Assembly: GCA_037045455.1 (NCBI GenBank)
Contig: JBAOIN010000007.1
Coordinates: 1-64,000 of the forward strand
DNA length: 64,000 nucleotides
Origin: JADKAV01 sp037045455
GTDB taxonomy: Bacteria > Actinomycetota > Actinomycetes > S36-B12 > UBA10799
Direction of reading: 5' to 3'
Below the pieces are notes generated by a model. It saw nothing but the letters and a program-made list of their open reading frames with translations, was not told the DNA's origin and ran no database searches. The position numbers were made by a program, and so were the translations under genes. This document shows, one piece after another, positions 24,167 to 31,317 of the stretch (its first letter is position 1; each line of letters begins with the position of its first letter).

Positions 24167-24997
24167 CTAGCCCTGTAGCAGGTCGCCCATCTCCTGCAGC
24201 CGTGCAATTGTCTCGGTGAACAGGAACTGTTCGCTCAACCCTTCCCGCACTTCTTCCCACGTAACGGGCGTCGCGGCACACGGAAGGTCCTTGCCCCGCA
24301 GCGAGTACGGCGTGATCGTCGTCTTGGCGGGGTTGTTCTGACTCCAGTCGATGAAGACCTTGCGATCCCGTTTGGCTTTCGTCATGGTGGCGACGATGCG
24401 GCCGGGATGCTTGCCGGCGAGGTCGGAGGCCATGGCCCGGGCGTAGTTCATCACCGCCTCGGCGTCCATCGGCTCGGGGAACGGCACGTACAGCTGCATC
24501 CCTTTCGAACCGCTGGTCACCGCCTGAGCCGTCAACCCGTCCGCTTCAAGGTAGTCCGCCACCAGCAATGCCACCTCGCAGCACTGCCGCAGTCCCGTGG
24601 CCGGTCCGGGGTCGAGGTCGACGACCATCCGGTCGATCTTGCCGGGTGTGCGCCATTGCGGCGTATGCAGCTCCAGGGCGTTGTTCTGTGCCGACCAGAC
24701 CAGTGCCGCGATCTCGTTGTACAGGGGGTAGTGAATGCCGTTGATGTCGGTTGTGGGGATCCACTCCGGCATGCCTTCCGGTGCGTTCTTCTCAAAGAAC
24801 GACTGCTGGCCGACGCCGTGCGGGAACCGGATGCGGGTGACGGGCCGGCCGCGGGTTTGCGCGATCATCGCCTCGCCGACGGTCGCGTAGTAGTCGATGA
24901 CCTGGCTCTTCGTGATGCCCATCCGCGGGTACATGACCTTGACGAGATTGGTCAGCCGAACTTGCCGGTCTGCGACCTTCGCGATGATCGCGGACAT
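24167..24997 (-). CDS. LigD-type DNA polymerase/primase (NHEJ polymerase domain protein)
   Basis: The 276-residue stand-alone protein corresponds to the polymerase domain of LigD. It has LTNLVKVMYPRMGITKSQVIDY, the 5'-phosphate/catalytic region MVVDLDPGP with the metal-binding Asp pair, TSGSKGMQLYVPF with the nucleotide-binding Ser-Lys, and KVFIDWSQNNPAKTTITPYS with the third Asp and downstream YSLRG. Such enzymes fill gaps during non-homologous end joining and add ribonucleotides. It is divergent from the ku gene 79 nt away; no ligase domain is attached. TACTGT 6 nt before the ATG suggests a leaderless mRNA. Confidence 0.94.
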   Translation of the reverse strand: MSAIIAKVADRQVRLTNLVKVMYPRMGITKSQVIDYYATVGEAMIAQTRGRPVTRIRFPHGVGQQSFFEKNAPEGMPEWIPTTDINGIHYPLYNEIAALVWSAQNNALELHTPQWRTPGKIDRMVVDLDPGPATGLRQCCEVALLVADYLEADGLTAQAVTSGSKGMQLYVPFPEPMDAEAVMNYARAMASDLAGKHPGRIVATMTKAKRDRKVFIDWSQNNPAKTTITPYSLRGKDLPCAATPVTWEEVREGLSEQFLFTETIARLQEMGDLLQG

Positions 24998-25003
24998 GCC
25001 CAG

Positions 25004-25009
25004 ACAGTA
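25004..25009 (-). promoter_or_regulatory. Leaderless-type -10 element of the NHEJ polymerase gene
   Basis: Minus-strand TACTGT lies 6 nt before the ATG at 24997. Confidence 0.55.
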
Positions 25010-25076
25010 ACCACACTGGGCGCCTGCTGTCAGCCCGCGCTGGCATGAACACCTGGTTACGGAGCATTCTTAGAAG

Positions 25077-25982
25077 ATGCGTGCAATCTGGAAAGGCGCC
25101 ATCTCTTTCGGGCTGGTCACGGTCCCGGTGAAGGCTTACACCGCGACCGAGGATCACGACGTGCGCTTCCACCAGGTGCACGCACTGGACAGCGGGCGCG
25201 TGAAGTACAACAGGGTCTGCCGGGAGTGCGGCAAAGTGCTGGAACTGTCCGAGATCGCCAAGGCGTACCAGGTGCCCAATGGCCCGACCATCGTGTTGGA
25301 CGAGGAGGACTTCGCCGCGCTGCCCGTCTCCACGTCCAAGGAGATCGACGTGGTCGAGTTCGTGCCCACCTCACAGGTGGATCCCGTGCGCTTCGACAAG
25401 TCGTACTTGCTGGAGCCAGATGAGCGGTCCCTGAAACCGTACGTGTTGTTGCGGCAGACGCTGGCCGATACCGATCTCACCGCGGTCGTCAAGGTGAGCC
25501 TGCGGCAGAAGCAGCAGCTCGGGGTCTTGCGGGTGCGGGAGAACGTGCTGATGCTGCAGACGATGCTGTGGCCCGACGAGGTCCGCGCACCCCACTTCGA
25601 CATCCTCGACAAGGAGGTGGAGGTGCGCCCGCAGGAGTTGCAGATGGCCGCTTCTCTGGTGGAGTCCTTGTCCGGAGACTTCGACCCGAGCCAGTACCAC
25701 GACGAATACCGCGAGCAACTGCTGGCCATGATCGACGCGAAGGTGGGTGGTGGCGAGGGCGTCATGCCGGCCGCGGTGCAAGAGAGCGGGTCGGGTGAGG
25801 TCGTGGACCTGCTGACAGCGCTGCGCGAGTCGCTGGCACGGGCTGGCGGCAAAGAGCCTGAGCCTGCGAAGAAAGCCCCTGCCAAGAAGGCGGTCGCGAA
25901 GAAGGCGCCTGCGAAGAAGGCTCCTGCCAAGAAGACCGCCGCGAAGAAGGCGCCTGCCAAGCGCACACGGAAGACCGCCTGA
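25077..25982 (+). CDS. ku: Non-homologous end-joining protein Ku
   Basis: The 301-residue bacterial Ku begins MRAIWKGAISFGLVTVPVKA and has YNRVCRECGKVL, LLEPDERSLKPYVLLRQTL, VRENVLMLQTMLWPDEVR and the ELQMAASLVESL helix. Ku forms a homodimer ring around broken DNA ends and recruits the polymerase/ligase. Residues about 262-301 are Lys/Ala/Pro repeats of the KKAPAKKA type, a histone H1-like tail that in other bacterial Ku proteins binds DNA and affects threading. The stop overlaps the next start (TGATG). Confidence 0.97.
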   Translation: MRAIWKGAISFGLVTVPVKAYTATEDHDVRFHQVHALDSGRVKYNRVCRECGKVLELSEIAKAYQVPNGPTIVLDEEDFAALPVSTSKEIDVVEFVPTSQVDPVRFDKSYLLEPDERSLKPYVLLRQTLADTDLTAVVKVSLRQKQQLGVLRVRENVLMLQTMLWPDEVRAPHFDILDKEVEVRPQELQMAASLVESLSGDFDPSQYHDEYREQLLAMIDAKVGGGEGVMPAAVQESGSGEVVDLLTALRESLARAGGKEPEPAKKAPAKKAVAKKAPAKKAPAKKTAAKKAPAKRTRKTA

Positions 25983-27340
25983 TGCCCAAGTCGGTCGTCA
26001 TAGTAGGAGGCGGTCCGGGCGGGTACGAGGCTGCGCTGGTGGCCGCGCAGTTCGGCGCCGATGTCACAGTGATCGAATCCGGCGGCATCGGTGGTGCGGC
26101 AGTGCTCACCGATTGCGTTCCGAGCAAGACCCTGATCGCTACGGCCGACCGGGTCGGCCGGATCAACCACTCCGGCCAGCTCGGGGTTCGCGTCGGCGGC
26201 GGCCCGGTGAGTGTTGACTTCGGTGTGCTCAACAGCCGTGTTCTGGAGTTGGCTCAGGCGCAGAGTGACGATATCGCCGGGCGGCTGCGCGATGCCGGGG
26301 TCGAGATCGTCGAGGGCCACGGCCGCTTGGTGGCTCCCGACAAGGTGGAAGTGGGGGACCGGCAGTTCGCTGCTGACGTGATCCTGCTGGCCACCGGCGC
26401 CCGTCCGAGGGAACTGCCGGGGGCGCTGCCCGACGGTGAACGCATCCTGACCTGGCAGCAGTTGTACGACTTGTCGGAACTGCCCGAACGCCTCATCGTG
26501 GTTGGTTCCGGCGTAACGGGCGCGGAGTTCGCCAACGCTTACACGGGGCTCGGTAGCCAGGTGGCGCTGGTGTCGTCGCGGGAGCGGGTGCTGCCCACCC
26601 AGGATCCCGATGCTGCGGAAGTCCTCGAGGACGTGTTGCAGCGGCAGGGCATGGAGTTGGTAGCGCGCAGCCGGGCGGAGCGGGTCGAGCGGATCAACGA
26701 CGGCGTACTGGTCACGCTTTCGGATGGTCGGCAGTTGAGCGGCTCGCACTGCCTGATGGCGGTGGGAGCGGTGCCGAACACCGAAGACCTGGGTTGTGCC
26801 GAGGTCGGGGTGGCGCTGGACAACGGCTACGTGGCGGTGGACCGGGTGTCGCGGACCAGCGTGAACGGGATCTATGCCGCCGGTGACTGCACCGGTGTGC
26901 TGCCGCTGGCCAACGTGGCGGCGATGCAGGGCCGGATCGCGATGTGGCACGCGTTGGGGGAGGCGGTGTCGCCGTTGAACCTCAAGGTGGTCAGTTCGAA
27001 CGTCTTCACCGACCCGCAGATCGCCAGCGTGGGCGTGACCCAGGCGGAGGTCGATTCCGGCATCGCGCGTGCCCACGGCATCAAACTGCCGCTGGCCACG
27101 AATGCCCGGGCCAAAATGCAAGGGGTCGACGCCGGGTTCGTGAAGATCTTCTGCCGGGTGTCGGGGACTGTGGTGGGCGCGGTGGTCGTGGCCCCGAACG
27201 CCAGTGAGCTCATCTACTCGCTGGCGCTGGCGGTTGAGCTGGGATTGAACGTGGACGACCTGGCGACGACGTTCACCGTGTACCCGTCGCTGAGCGGTTC
27301 GATCGCGGAAGCAGCGCGGCGGTTGCACCAGGTCGATTGA
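25982..27340 (+). CDS. lpdA: NAD(P)H-quinone dehydrogenase LpdA-like flavoprotein
   Basis: The 452-residue pyridine nucleotide-disulfide oxidoreductase fold has the FAD site VVIVGGGPGGYEAALVAAQF, the NAD(P) site IVVGSGVTGAEFAN, and the FAD-binding NGIYAAGDCTGVLPL. Where true lipoamide dehydrogenases have CxxxxC, this protein reads GGAAVLTDCVPSKT with only one Cys, as in M. tuberculosis LpdA (Rv3303c), which is a quinone reductase and not a disulfide reductase. I therefore call it by that relative. It is translationally coupled to ku, an unusual partner. Confidence 0.9.
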   Translation: MPKSVVIVGGGPGGYEAALVAAQFGADVTVIESGGIGGAAVLTDCVPSKTLIATADRVGRINHSGQLGVRVGGGPVSVDFGVLNSRVLELAQAQSDDIAGRLRDAGVEIVEGHGRLVAPDKVEVGDRQFAADVILLATGARPRELPGALPDGERILTWQQLYDLSELPERLIVVGSGVTGAEFANAYTGLGSQVALVSSRERVLPTQDPDAAEVLEDVLQRQGMELVARSRAERVERINDGVLVTLSDGRQLSGSHCLMAVGAVPNTEDLGCAEVGVALDNGYVAVDRVSRTSVNGIYAAGDCTGVLPLANVAAMQGRIAMWHALGEAVSPLNLKVVSSNVFTDPQIASVGVTQAEVDSGIARAHGIKLPLATNARAKMQGVDAGFVKIFCRVSGTVVGAVVVAPNASELIYSLALAVELGLNVDDLATTFTVYPSLSGSIAEAARRLHQVD

Positions 27341-27419
27341 CATCCGTTAGACCTTGCACCATCCGTTAGCGACAAAACGGACAAATCCGTCTAACGGATG
27401 TTCGAAGGTCTAACGGATG
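27341..27419. repeat. Dispersed palindromic repeat, family B (copy 2)
   Basis: The left arm (27341-27369) is CATCCGTTAG-ACCTTGCAC-CATCCGTTAG. The right arm (27391-27419) is CTAACGGATG-TTCGAAGGT-CTAACGGATG. The arms match at 26 of 29 positions around a 21-nt loop. It begins at the first base after the lpdA stop and ends 3 nt before the stop of the convergent gene. Confidence 0.82.
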
Positions 27420-27422
27420 GCT

Positions 27423-28691
27423 TCACCAGCCGCCGAAGTCGCCGCCACCGCCGAAGTCTCCGCCCCCGAAGTCGCCGCCACCGAAGTCTCCTCCACCGAT
27501 GCCGCCTCCGAAGTCCCCGCCACCCATGTCGTAGCCACCGCCGGCGCTCTGGTCGTAGTACCCACCACCCCAGCCGCCGCCCATCATGTTGCCGAGCATT
27601 GTGCCCACCAGAATCGTGCTGAACAGGTCCATGCCGGAGTTGTTGTAGTAGCCAGAGGCGTAGCCGCCGTATTGCGGCCCGGCGTTCCAGTACGGGGCAT
27701 GGCCGCCGCCTGCTGCTGGGACCATACGGACCTGCGGATCGAGTCCGTCCTCGATCGCTGCGGCGCAGGCCGCACATGCGGGCACGTCGCGAGCCACGGC
27801 ACCAACAGGTGCGTAGGACACGTCCTTGACGCTCAGACCGTGCCGGGGGTCGAAGAAGCACGGCGGCCGCCGCTCGGGCAGCGGTTCACCGGCCAGTCGC
27901 GCCTGCACACACGCCACCCGGAAGCGCCCCTCGTCCAACGCCTCGGTGACGGTGGCGGCCTGCGCAGGGTTGCGCATTGCCTCCGAGGCCTTCTTGGCCT
28001 TGTCGTACTGGTCGAGCGCGGCCATCCAGTCCGCGCGGTTCTCGTCGGTCGTGATCGCGTCGGAGTCGACGGAATCCAGACTCTCGCCGAAAGCGGTGAT
28101 GTCCTCGTCGAGCGTCTGCTTGACCTGGGCCAGCGCCTCGGCGTCGCGCTTGTTCTTGCGTCGCTTGCTGGCGACGACCAGACCGCCGGCACCAGCCGCA
28201 AGCGTGCCCAGAACGAGCACCGGAGCCAGGAGCGAGCCCCCGCCGGACGACGAACTGCTGTCCGTGGAGCTGCTTACGCCCGCCTGCACATTGCTCACAA
28301 AGCTGCTCAGAACCGCGTCCACCCCGTTGTTCTTCTGCTGCTGGAAGGCGGCGTTTGCAGCCCCTGCGTTGGTGGCCCGGAACTCACTTCCGACCACGGC
28401 GGCGTACGTCCCCGAGTTGCCGTTCTGCTGCAGGTAGCGCACGACGTCGGTCGAACTGCGGCTGCCCTTGGGCGCGGCCGGCAGCACCGCGATGTAGATG
28501 GCGTCGCTGCCGATCTGGTCGCGCAACTGCTGGGCTTGAGCATCGGTGAGCCGGTTCTCGGCCTTCGGGTCGTTGTAGACGTGGTCGCTCTGCAGCGACG
28601 ACACCACGTCATCGATCGTGGTGGCCGACGCCGGTGCTGCCAGGAAGCCAACGAGCAGCATCGTGAAGAGCGCGATCACTGCCCGTCGCAT
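27423..28691 (-). CDS. Secreted/membrane protein with C-terminal Gly-rich repeats
   Basis: The 422-residue protein has a signal peptide (MRRAVIALFTMLLVGFLAAP, cleavage near ASA), an extracytoplasmic domain (TIDDVVSSLQSDHVYNDPKA to IYIAVLPAAPKG), a membrane helix (SLLAPVLVLGTLAAGAGGLV), a basic segment (SKRRKNKRD), a helical cytoplasmic domain with two Cys pairs (PPCFF, PACAACAAA) and a long Gly-rich tail with repeated GGGDFGG ending in GDFGGW. The N-terminal domain resembles those of actinobacterial TPM-like membrane proteins; the exact family is uncertain. The Cys cluster might bind metal. Confidence 0.75.
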   Translation of the reverse strand: MRRAVIALFTMLLVGFLAAPASATTIDDVVSSLQSDHVYNDPKAENRLTDAQAQQLRDQIGSDAIYIAVLPAAPKGSRSSTDVVRYLQQNGNSGTYAAVVGSEFRATNAGAANAAFQQQKNNGVDAVLSSFVSNVQAGVSSSTDSSSSSGGGSLLAPVLVLGTLAAGAGGLVVASKRRKNKRDAEALAQVKQTLDEDITAFGESLDSVDSDAITTDENRADWMAALDQYDKAKKASEAMRNPAQAATVTEALDEGRFRVACVQARLAGEPLPERRPPCFFDPRHGLSVKDVSYAPVGAVARDVPACAACAAAIEDGLDPQVRMVPAAGGGHAPYWNAGPQYGGYASGYYNNSGMDLFSTILVGTMLGNMMGGGWGGGYYDQSAGGGYDMGGGDFGGGIGGGDFGGGDFGGGDFGGGGDFGGW

Positions 28692-28694
28692 GGC

Positions 28695-30458
28695 TTAGTC
28701 CTTAATCTCGCAGAGCACCGTTCCTGTTGGCACTGTACTTCCGATTTCGGCGTTCAGCCCAGTAACCGTGCCCGCCTTATGCGCGTTCAGCGGCTGCTCC
28801 ATCTTCATGGCTTCGAGGACGACGATCAACTCGCCCGCCTCGACAGCCTGGCCCTCCTCGACGGCGACCTTGACGATGGTGCCCTGCATCGGCGCGGTCA
28901 GCGAGTCCCCGGAAGCGCCGCCTGCACCGGCCTTCTTGCCGCGCTTGGCCGGGCGCTTGGCGCCACCGCCAGCAGGCGCCGCCGCACCGACACTCAAGGC
29001 CGCGGGCAGCGTCACCTCGATGCGCTTGCCGCCCACCTCCACGGTCACGTTCTGACGCTCGCCCTCGCCCTCCTCGGCAGCCACGCCGCCGTCGTAGGCC
29101 GGGATCTGGTTGTCGAAGGAGGTCTCGATCCAGCGGGTGTGCACGCTGAACGGGGTCTTCGGGTCCAGCGGCGCGAACGCCGGGTCCTCGACGACCACCC
29201 GGTGGAAGGTCAGAGCGGTCGCGATGCCCTCGACCTCGAATTCGGCCAGCGCCCGGCGGGCCCGCTCGAGGGCCTGCTGCCGGCTGTCGCCAGTGACGAT
29301 CAACTTGGCCAGCAGGGAGTCGAAGTTGCCACCGATCACGTCGCCGGTGGTGAATCCGCCATCCAGCCGCACGCCCGGACCGCTCGGGGGCTTCCAGACC
29401 GTCAGCACGCCGGGAGCGGGCAGGAAGTTGCGGCCCGGGTCCTCGCCGTTGATCCGGAACTCGAAGGAGTGTCCGCGCAGCTCGGGGTCGTCGTAGCCAA
29501 GTTCTTCGCCGTCGGCGATCCGGAACTGCTCGCGCACGAGGTCGAACCCGGTGACCTCTTCGGTCACAGGGTGCTCGACCTGCAGCCGGGTGTTGACCTC
29601 GAGGAAGGAGATCGTGCCGTCCTCGCCGACCAGGAACTCACACGTCCCGGCGCCGTGGTAACCGGCCTCCTTGATGATCGCCTTCGATGCCCGGTAGAGC
29701 TCGGCCACCTGTGCCTCGGACAGGAACGGGGCCGGGGCCTCCTCGACCAGTTTCTGGTGCCGGCGCTGCAGCGAGCAGTCGCGGGTGGAGACCACCACAA
29801 CGTTGCCGTGCATGTCGCCCAGCACCTGGGTCTCGACGTGCCGCGGGTTGTCCAGGTAGCGCTCCACGAAGCACTCGCCACGACCGAATGCGGCGACGGC
29901 CTCGCGCACGGCGGAGTCGTACAGTTCCGGGATCTCGTCCAGGGTGCGGGCGACCTTCAAACCCCGGCCACCACCGCCGAACGCGGCCTTGATCGCTACG
30001 GGCAGGCCGTTCTCCTTGGCAAACTCGACGACCTCGTCGGAACCGGTAACGGGGTCGGCGGTGCCCGCGACCAGCGGCGCACCGGCGCGCTGGGCAATGT
30101 GTCGGGCGGAGACCTTGTCGCCGAGGCTGCGGATGGCGGCCGGCGGCGGGCCGATCCAGATCAGCCCGGCATCGATCACAGCCTGTGCGAAGTCGGCGTT
30201 CTCGCTGAGGAAGCCGTAGCCGGGATGCACCGCGTCGGCGCCGCTGCGCTTGGCGACGTCGAGCAGCTTGTCGACCACCAAGTAGGTTTCAGCGGCGGTC
30301 TCACCCTCCAGCGAGTAAGCCTCGTCGGCGGCCTTGACGTGCAGCGCATCGCGGTCGGAGTTGGCATAGACGGCGACGCTGGCAAGGCCCGCATCCTTAC
30401 AGGCCCGGGCGACCCGGATCGCGATCTCACCACGGTTGGCAATCAGGACTTTTCGCAC
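28695..30458 (-). CDS. accA3: Acetyl-/propionyl-CoA carboxylase alpha subunit (biotin carboxylase plus BCCP)
   Basis: The 588-residue biotinylated subunit has the biotin carboxylase domain (KVLIANRGEIAIRVARACKD; ATP-grasp loop AFGGGGRGLKVA; FLEVNTRLQVEHPVTEEVTG), a BT linker and a C-terminal BCCP domain with the biotinylation motif EAMKMEQP. It charges biotin with CO2 for partner beta subunits (the accD genes below) and makes malonyl- or methylmalonyl-CoA. The GTG at 30458 is chosen because TAGACT lies 7 nt upstream, a leaderless arrangement; upstream in-frame sequence is low-quality coding. Confidence 0.97.
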   Translation of the reverse strand: MRKVLIANRGEIAIRVARACKDAGLASVAVYANSDRDALHVKAADEAYSLEGETAAETYLVVDKLLDVAKRSGADAVHPGYGFLSENADFAQAVIDAGLIWIGPPPAAIRSLGDKVSARHIAQRAGAPLVAGTADPVTGSDEVVEFAKENGLPVAIKAAFGGGGRGLKVARTLDEIPELYDSAVREAVAAFGRGECFVERYLDNPRHVETQVLGDMHGNVVVVSTRDCSLQRRHQKLVEEAPAPFLSEAQVAELYRASKAIIKEAGYHGAGTCEFLVGEDGTISFLEVNTRLQVEHPVTEEVTGFDLVREQFRIADGEELGYDDPELRGHSFEFRINGEDPGRNFLPAPGVLTVWKPPSGPGVRLDGGFTTGDVIGGNFDSLLAKLIVTGDSRQQALERARRALAEFEVEGIATALTFHRVVVEDPAFAPLDPKTPFSVHTRWIETSFDNQIPAYDGGVAAEEGEGERQNVTVEVGGKRIEVTLPAALSVGAAAPAGGGAKRPAKRGKKAGAGGASGDSLTAPMQGTIVKVAVEEGQAVEAGELIVVLEAMKMEQPLNAHKAGTVTGLNAEIGSTVPTGTVLCEIKD

Positions 30459-30465
30459 GCCTTCG

Positions 30466-30471
30466 AGTCTA
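30466..30471 (-). promoter_or_regulatory. Leaderless-type -10 element of accA3
   Basis: Minus-strand TAGACT lies 7 nt before the GTG at 30458. Confidence 0.65.
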
Positions 30472-30545
30472 GTGGGGGTGATCGCCGGGACCGGGGTCGG
30501 GCGCGAAGGGCGACGCCCCTGGCGCCTTGTGGCAGAGGCAGGGGG

Positions 30546-30645
30546 TGTCCGGATTTGCAAACCGTCGGCGGCGACACGCCGTTGTCCCTGTCAGAATCGC
30601 GGCGTGTCGGTCAATTGGCCTCCGAACGGTTTGCAGATCCGGACA
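30546..30645. repeat. Nested palindrome, family C (copy 1), divergent intergenic region
   Basis: The outer arms TGTCCGGATTTGCAAACCGT (30546-30565) and ACGGTTTGCAGATCCGGACA (30626-30645) match at 19 of 20 positions. The inner arms CGACACGCCG (30572-30581) and CGGCGTGTCG (30600-30609) are perfect around an 18-nt loop. It lies between the accA3 and maf promoters. The same inner stem and loop length recur at 47079-47180. Confidence 0.75.
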
Positions 30646-30669
30646 TCAGTCGCGGCTGACCCGACGCCA

Positions 30670-30675
30670 TACTCT
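30670..30675 (+). promoter_or_regulatory. Leaderless-type -10 element of maf
   Basis: TACTCT lies 6 nt before the ATG at 30682. Confidence 0.55.
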
Positions 30676-30681
30676 GAACCC

Positions 30682-31305
30682 ATGCGCCTGACCCTGGCTT
30701 CGGCCTCGCCATCCCGGTTGCGACTGCTGCAGGCGGCCGGCATCGACCCTGAGGTGGTGGTCAGCAACGTCGACGAGGACGCACTGCAGGCGCAGATGCC
30801 GGACGCGACCCCTGAGCAGGTCGCTCTGGCTCTGGCCCAGGCCAAGGCCCGCGACGTTGCCCAACACCGTCGCGGGGAGGTGGTGCTCGGCGCGGATTCC
30901 GTGCTCGACGTCGACGGCCGCAGCCTGGGCAAGCCGCTGACGCCGGAAATCGCGGTTGCGCGTTGGCACGAGATCGCCGGACGTAGTGCGGTCCTCATCA
31001 CGGGACACTGCCTGATCCACCCGGGCGGTGAGGAACTCGCGGCGGCCAGCACGACCGTGCATTTCGCCGAACCCAATGACGAGGAGATCGCGGCGTACGT
31101 TGCCACCGGGGAGCCGCTGCACGTGGCGGGCGGGTTCACCCTGGACGGCTACGGCTCGGCGTTCGTGCGTGGCATCGAGGGTGATCCGGCCAACGTGATC
31201 GGGCTCGGGATCCCGTTGTTGCGTGAGTTGATACGCGCGGCGGGCATGCGCTGGACGGACTTCTGGGGGATTTCGGTGTCTGAACGAACCTTAGATGGCA
31301 CGTGA
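30682..31305 (+). CDS. maf: Maf-family nucleotide pyrophosphatase
   Basis: The 207-residue protein begins LTLASASPSRLRLLQAAGID, the Maf signature with the phosphate-binding S-x-S-P-R-R-like loop (here SPSRLRLL). It continues with VVLGADSVLDVDGRSLGKP and GGFTLDGYGSAFVRGIEGDP. Maf proteins hydrolyse non-canonical or modified nucleoside triphosphates (house-cleaning) and are linked to septum formation control. Its place between accA3 and the beta/epsilon carboxylase genes matches mycobacteria. The stop codon is part of a palindrome shared with the convergent gene. Confidence 0.94.
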   Translation: MRLTLASASPSRLRLLQAAGIDPEVVVSNVDEDALQAQMPDATPEQVALALAQAKARDVAQHRRGEVVLGADSVLDVDGRSLGKPLTPEIAVARWHEIAGRSAVLITGHCLIHPGGEELAAASTTVHFAEPNDEEIAAYVATGEPLHVAGGFTLDGYGSAFVRGIEGDPANVIGLGIPLLRELIRAAGMRWTDFWGISVSERTLDGT

Positions 31306-31317
31306 GACACCGAAATC
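31269..31317. terminator. Palindrome spanning both stop codons of convergent genes
   Basis: GATTTCGGTGTCT (31269-31281) and AGACACCGAAATC (31305-31317) are perfect 13-bp inverted repeats. The arms overlap the coding ends of maf and the convergent glycosyltransferase, so it would terminate both directions within the genes. Confidence 0.7.

Noticed and set aside
25154..27343. 729-codon open frame antisense to ku and lpdA
   Set aside because: Long antisense frames are expected in high-GC coding DNA; the sequence is low-complexity with no domain, and both sense genes are clear.
27417..30659. 1080-codon plus-strand open frame antisense to the Gly-rich protein and accA3
   Set aside because: It is the mirror of well-supported minus-strand genes and has no recognisable domain or start signal.
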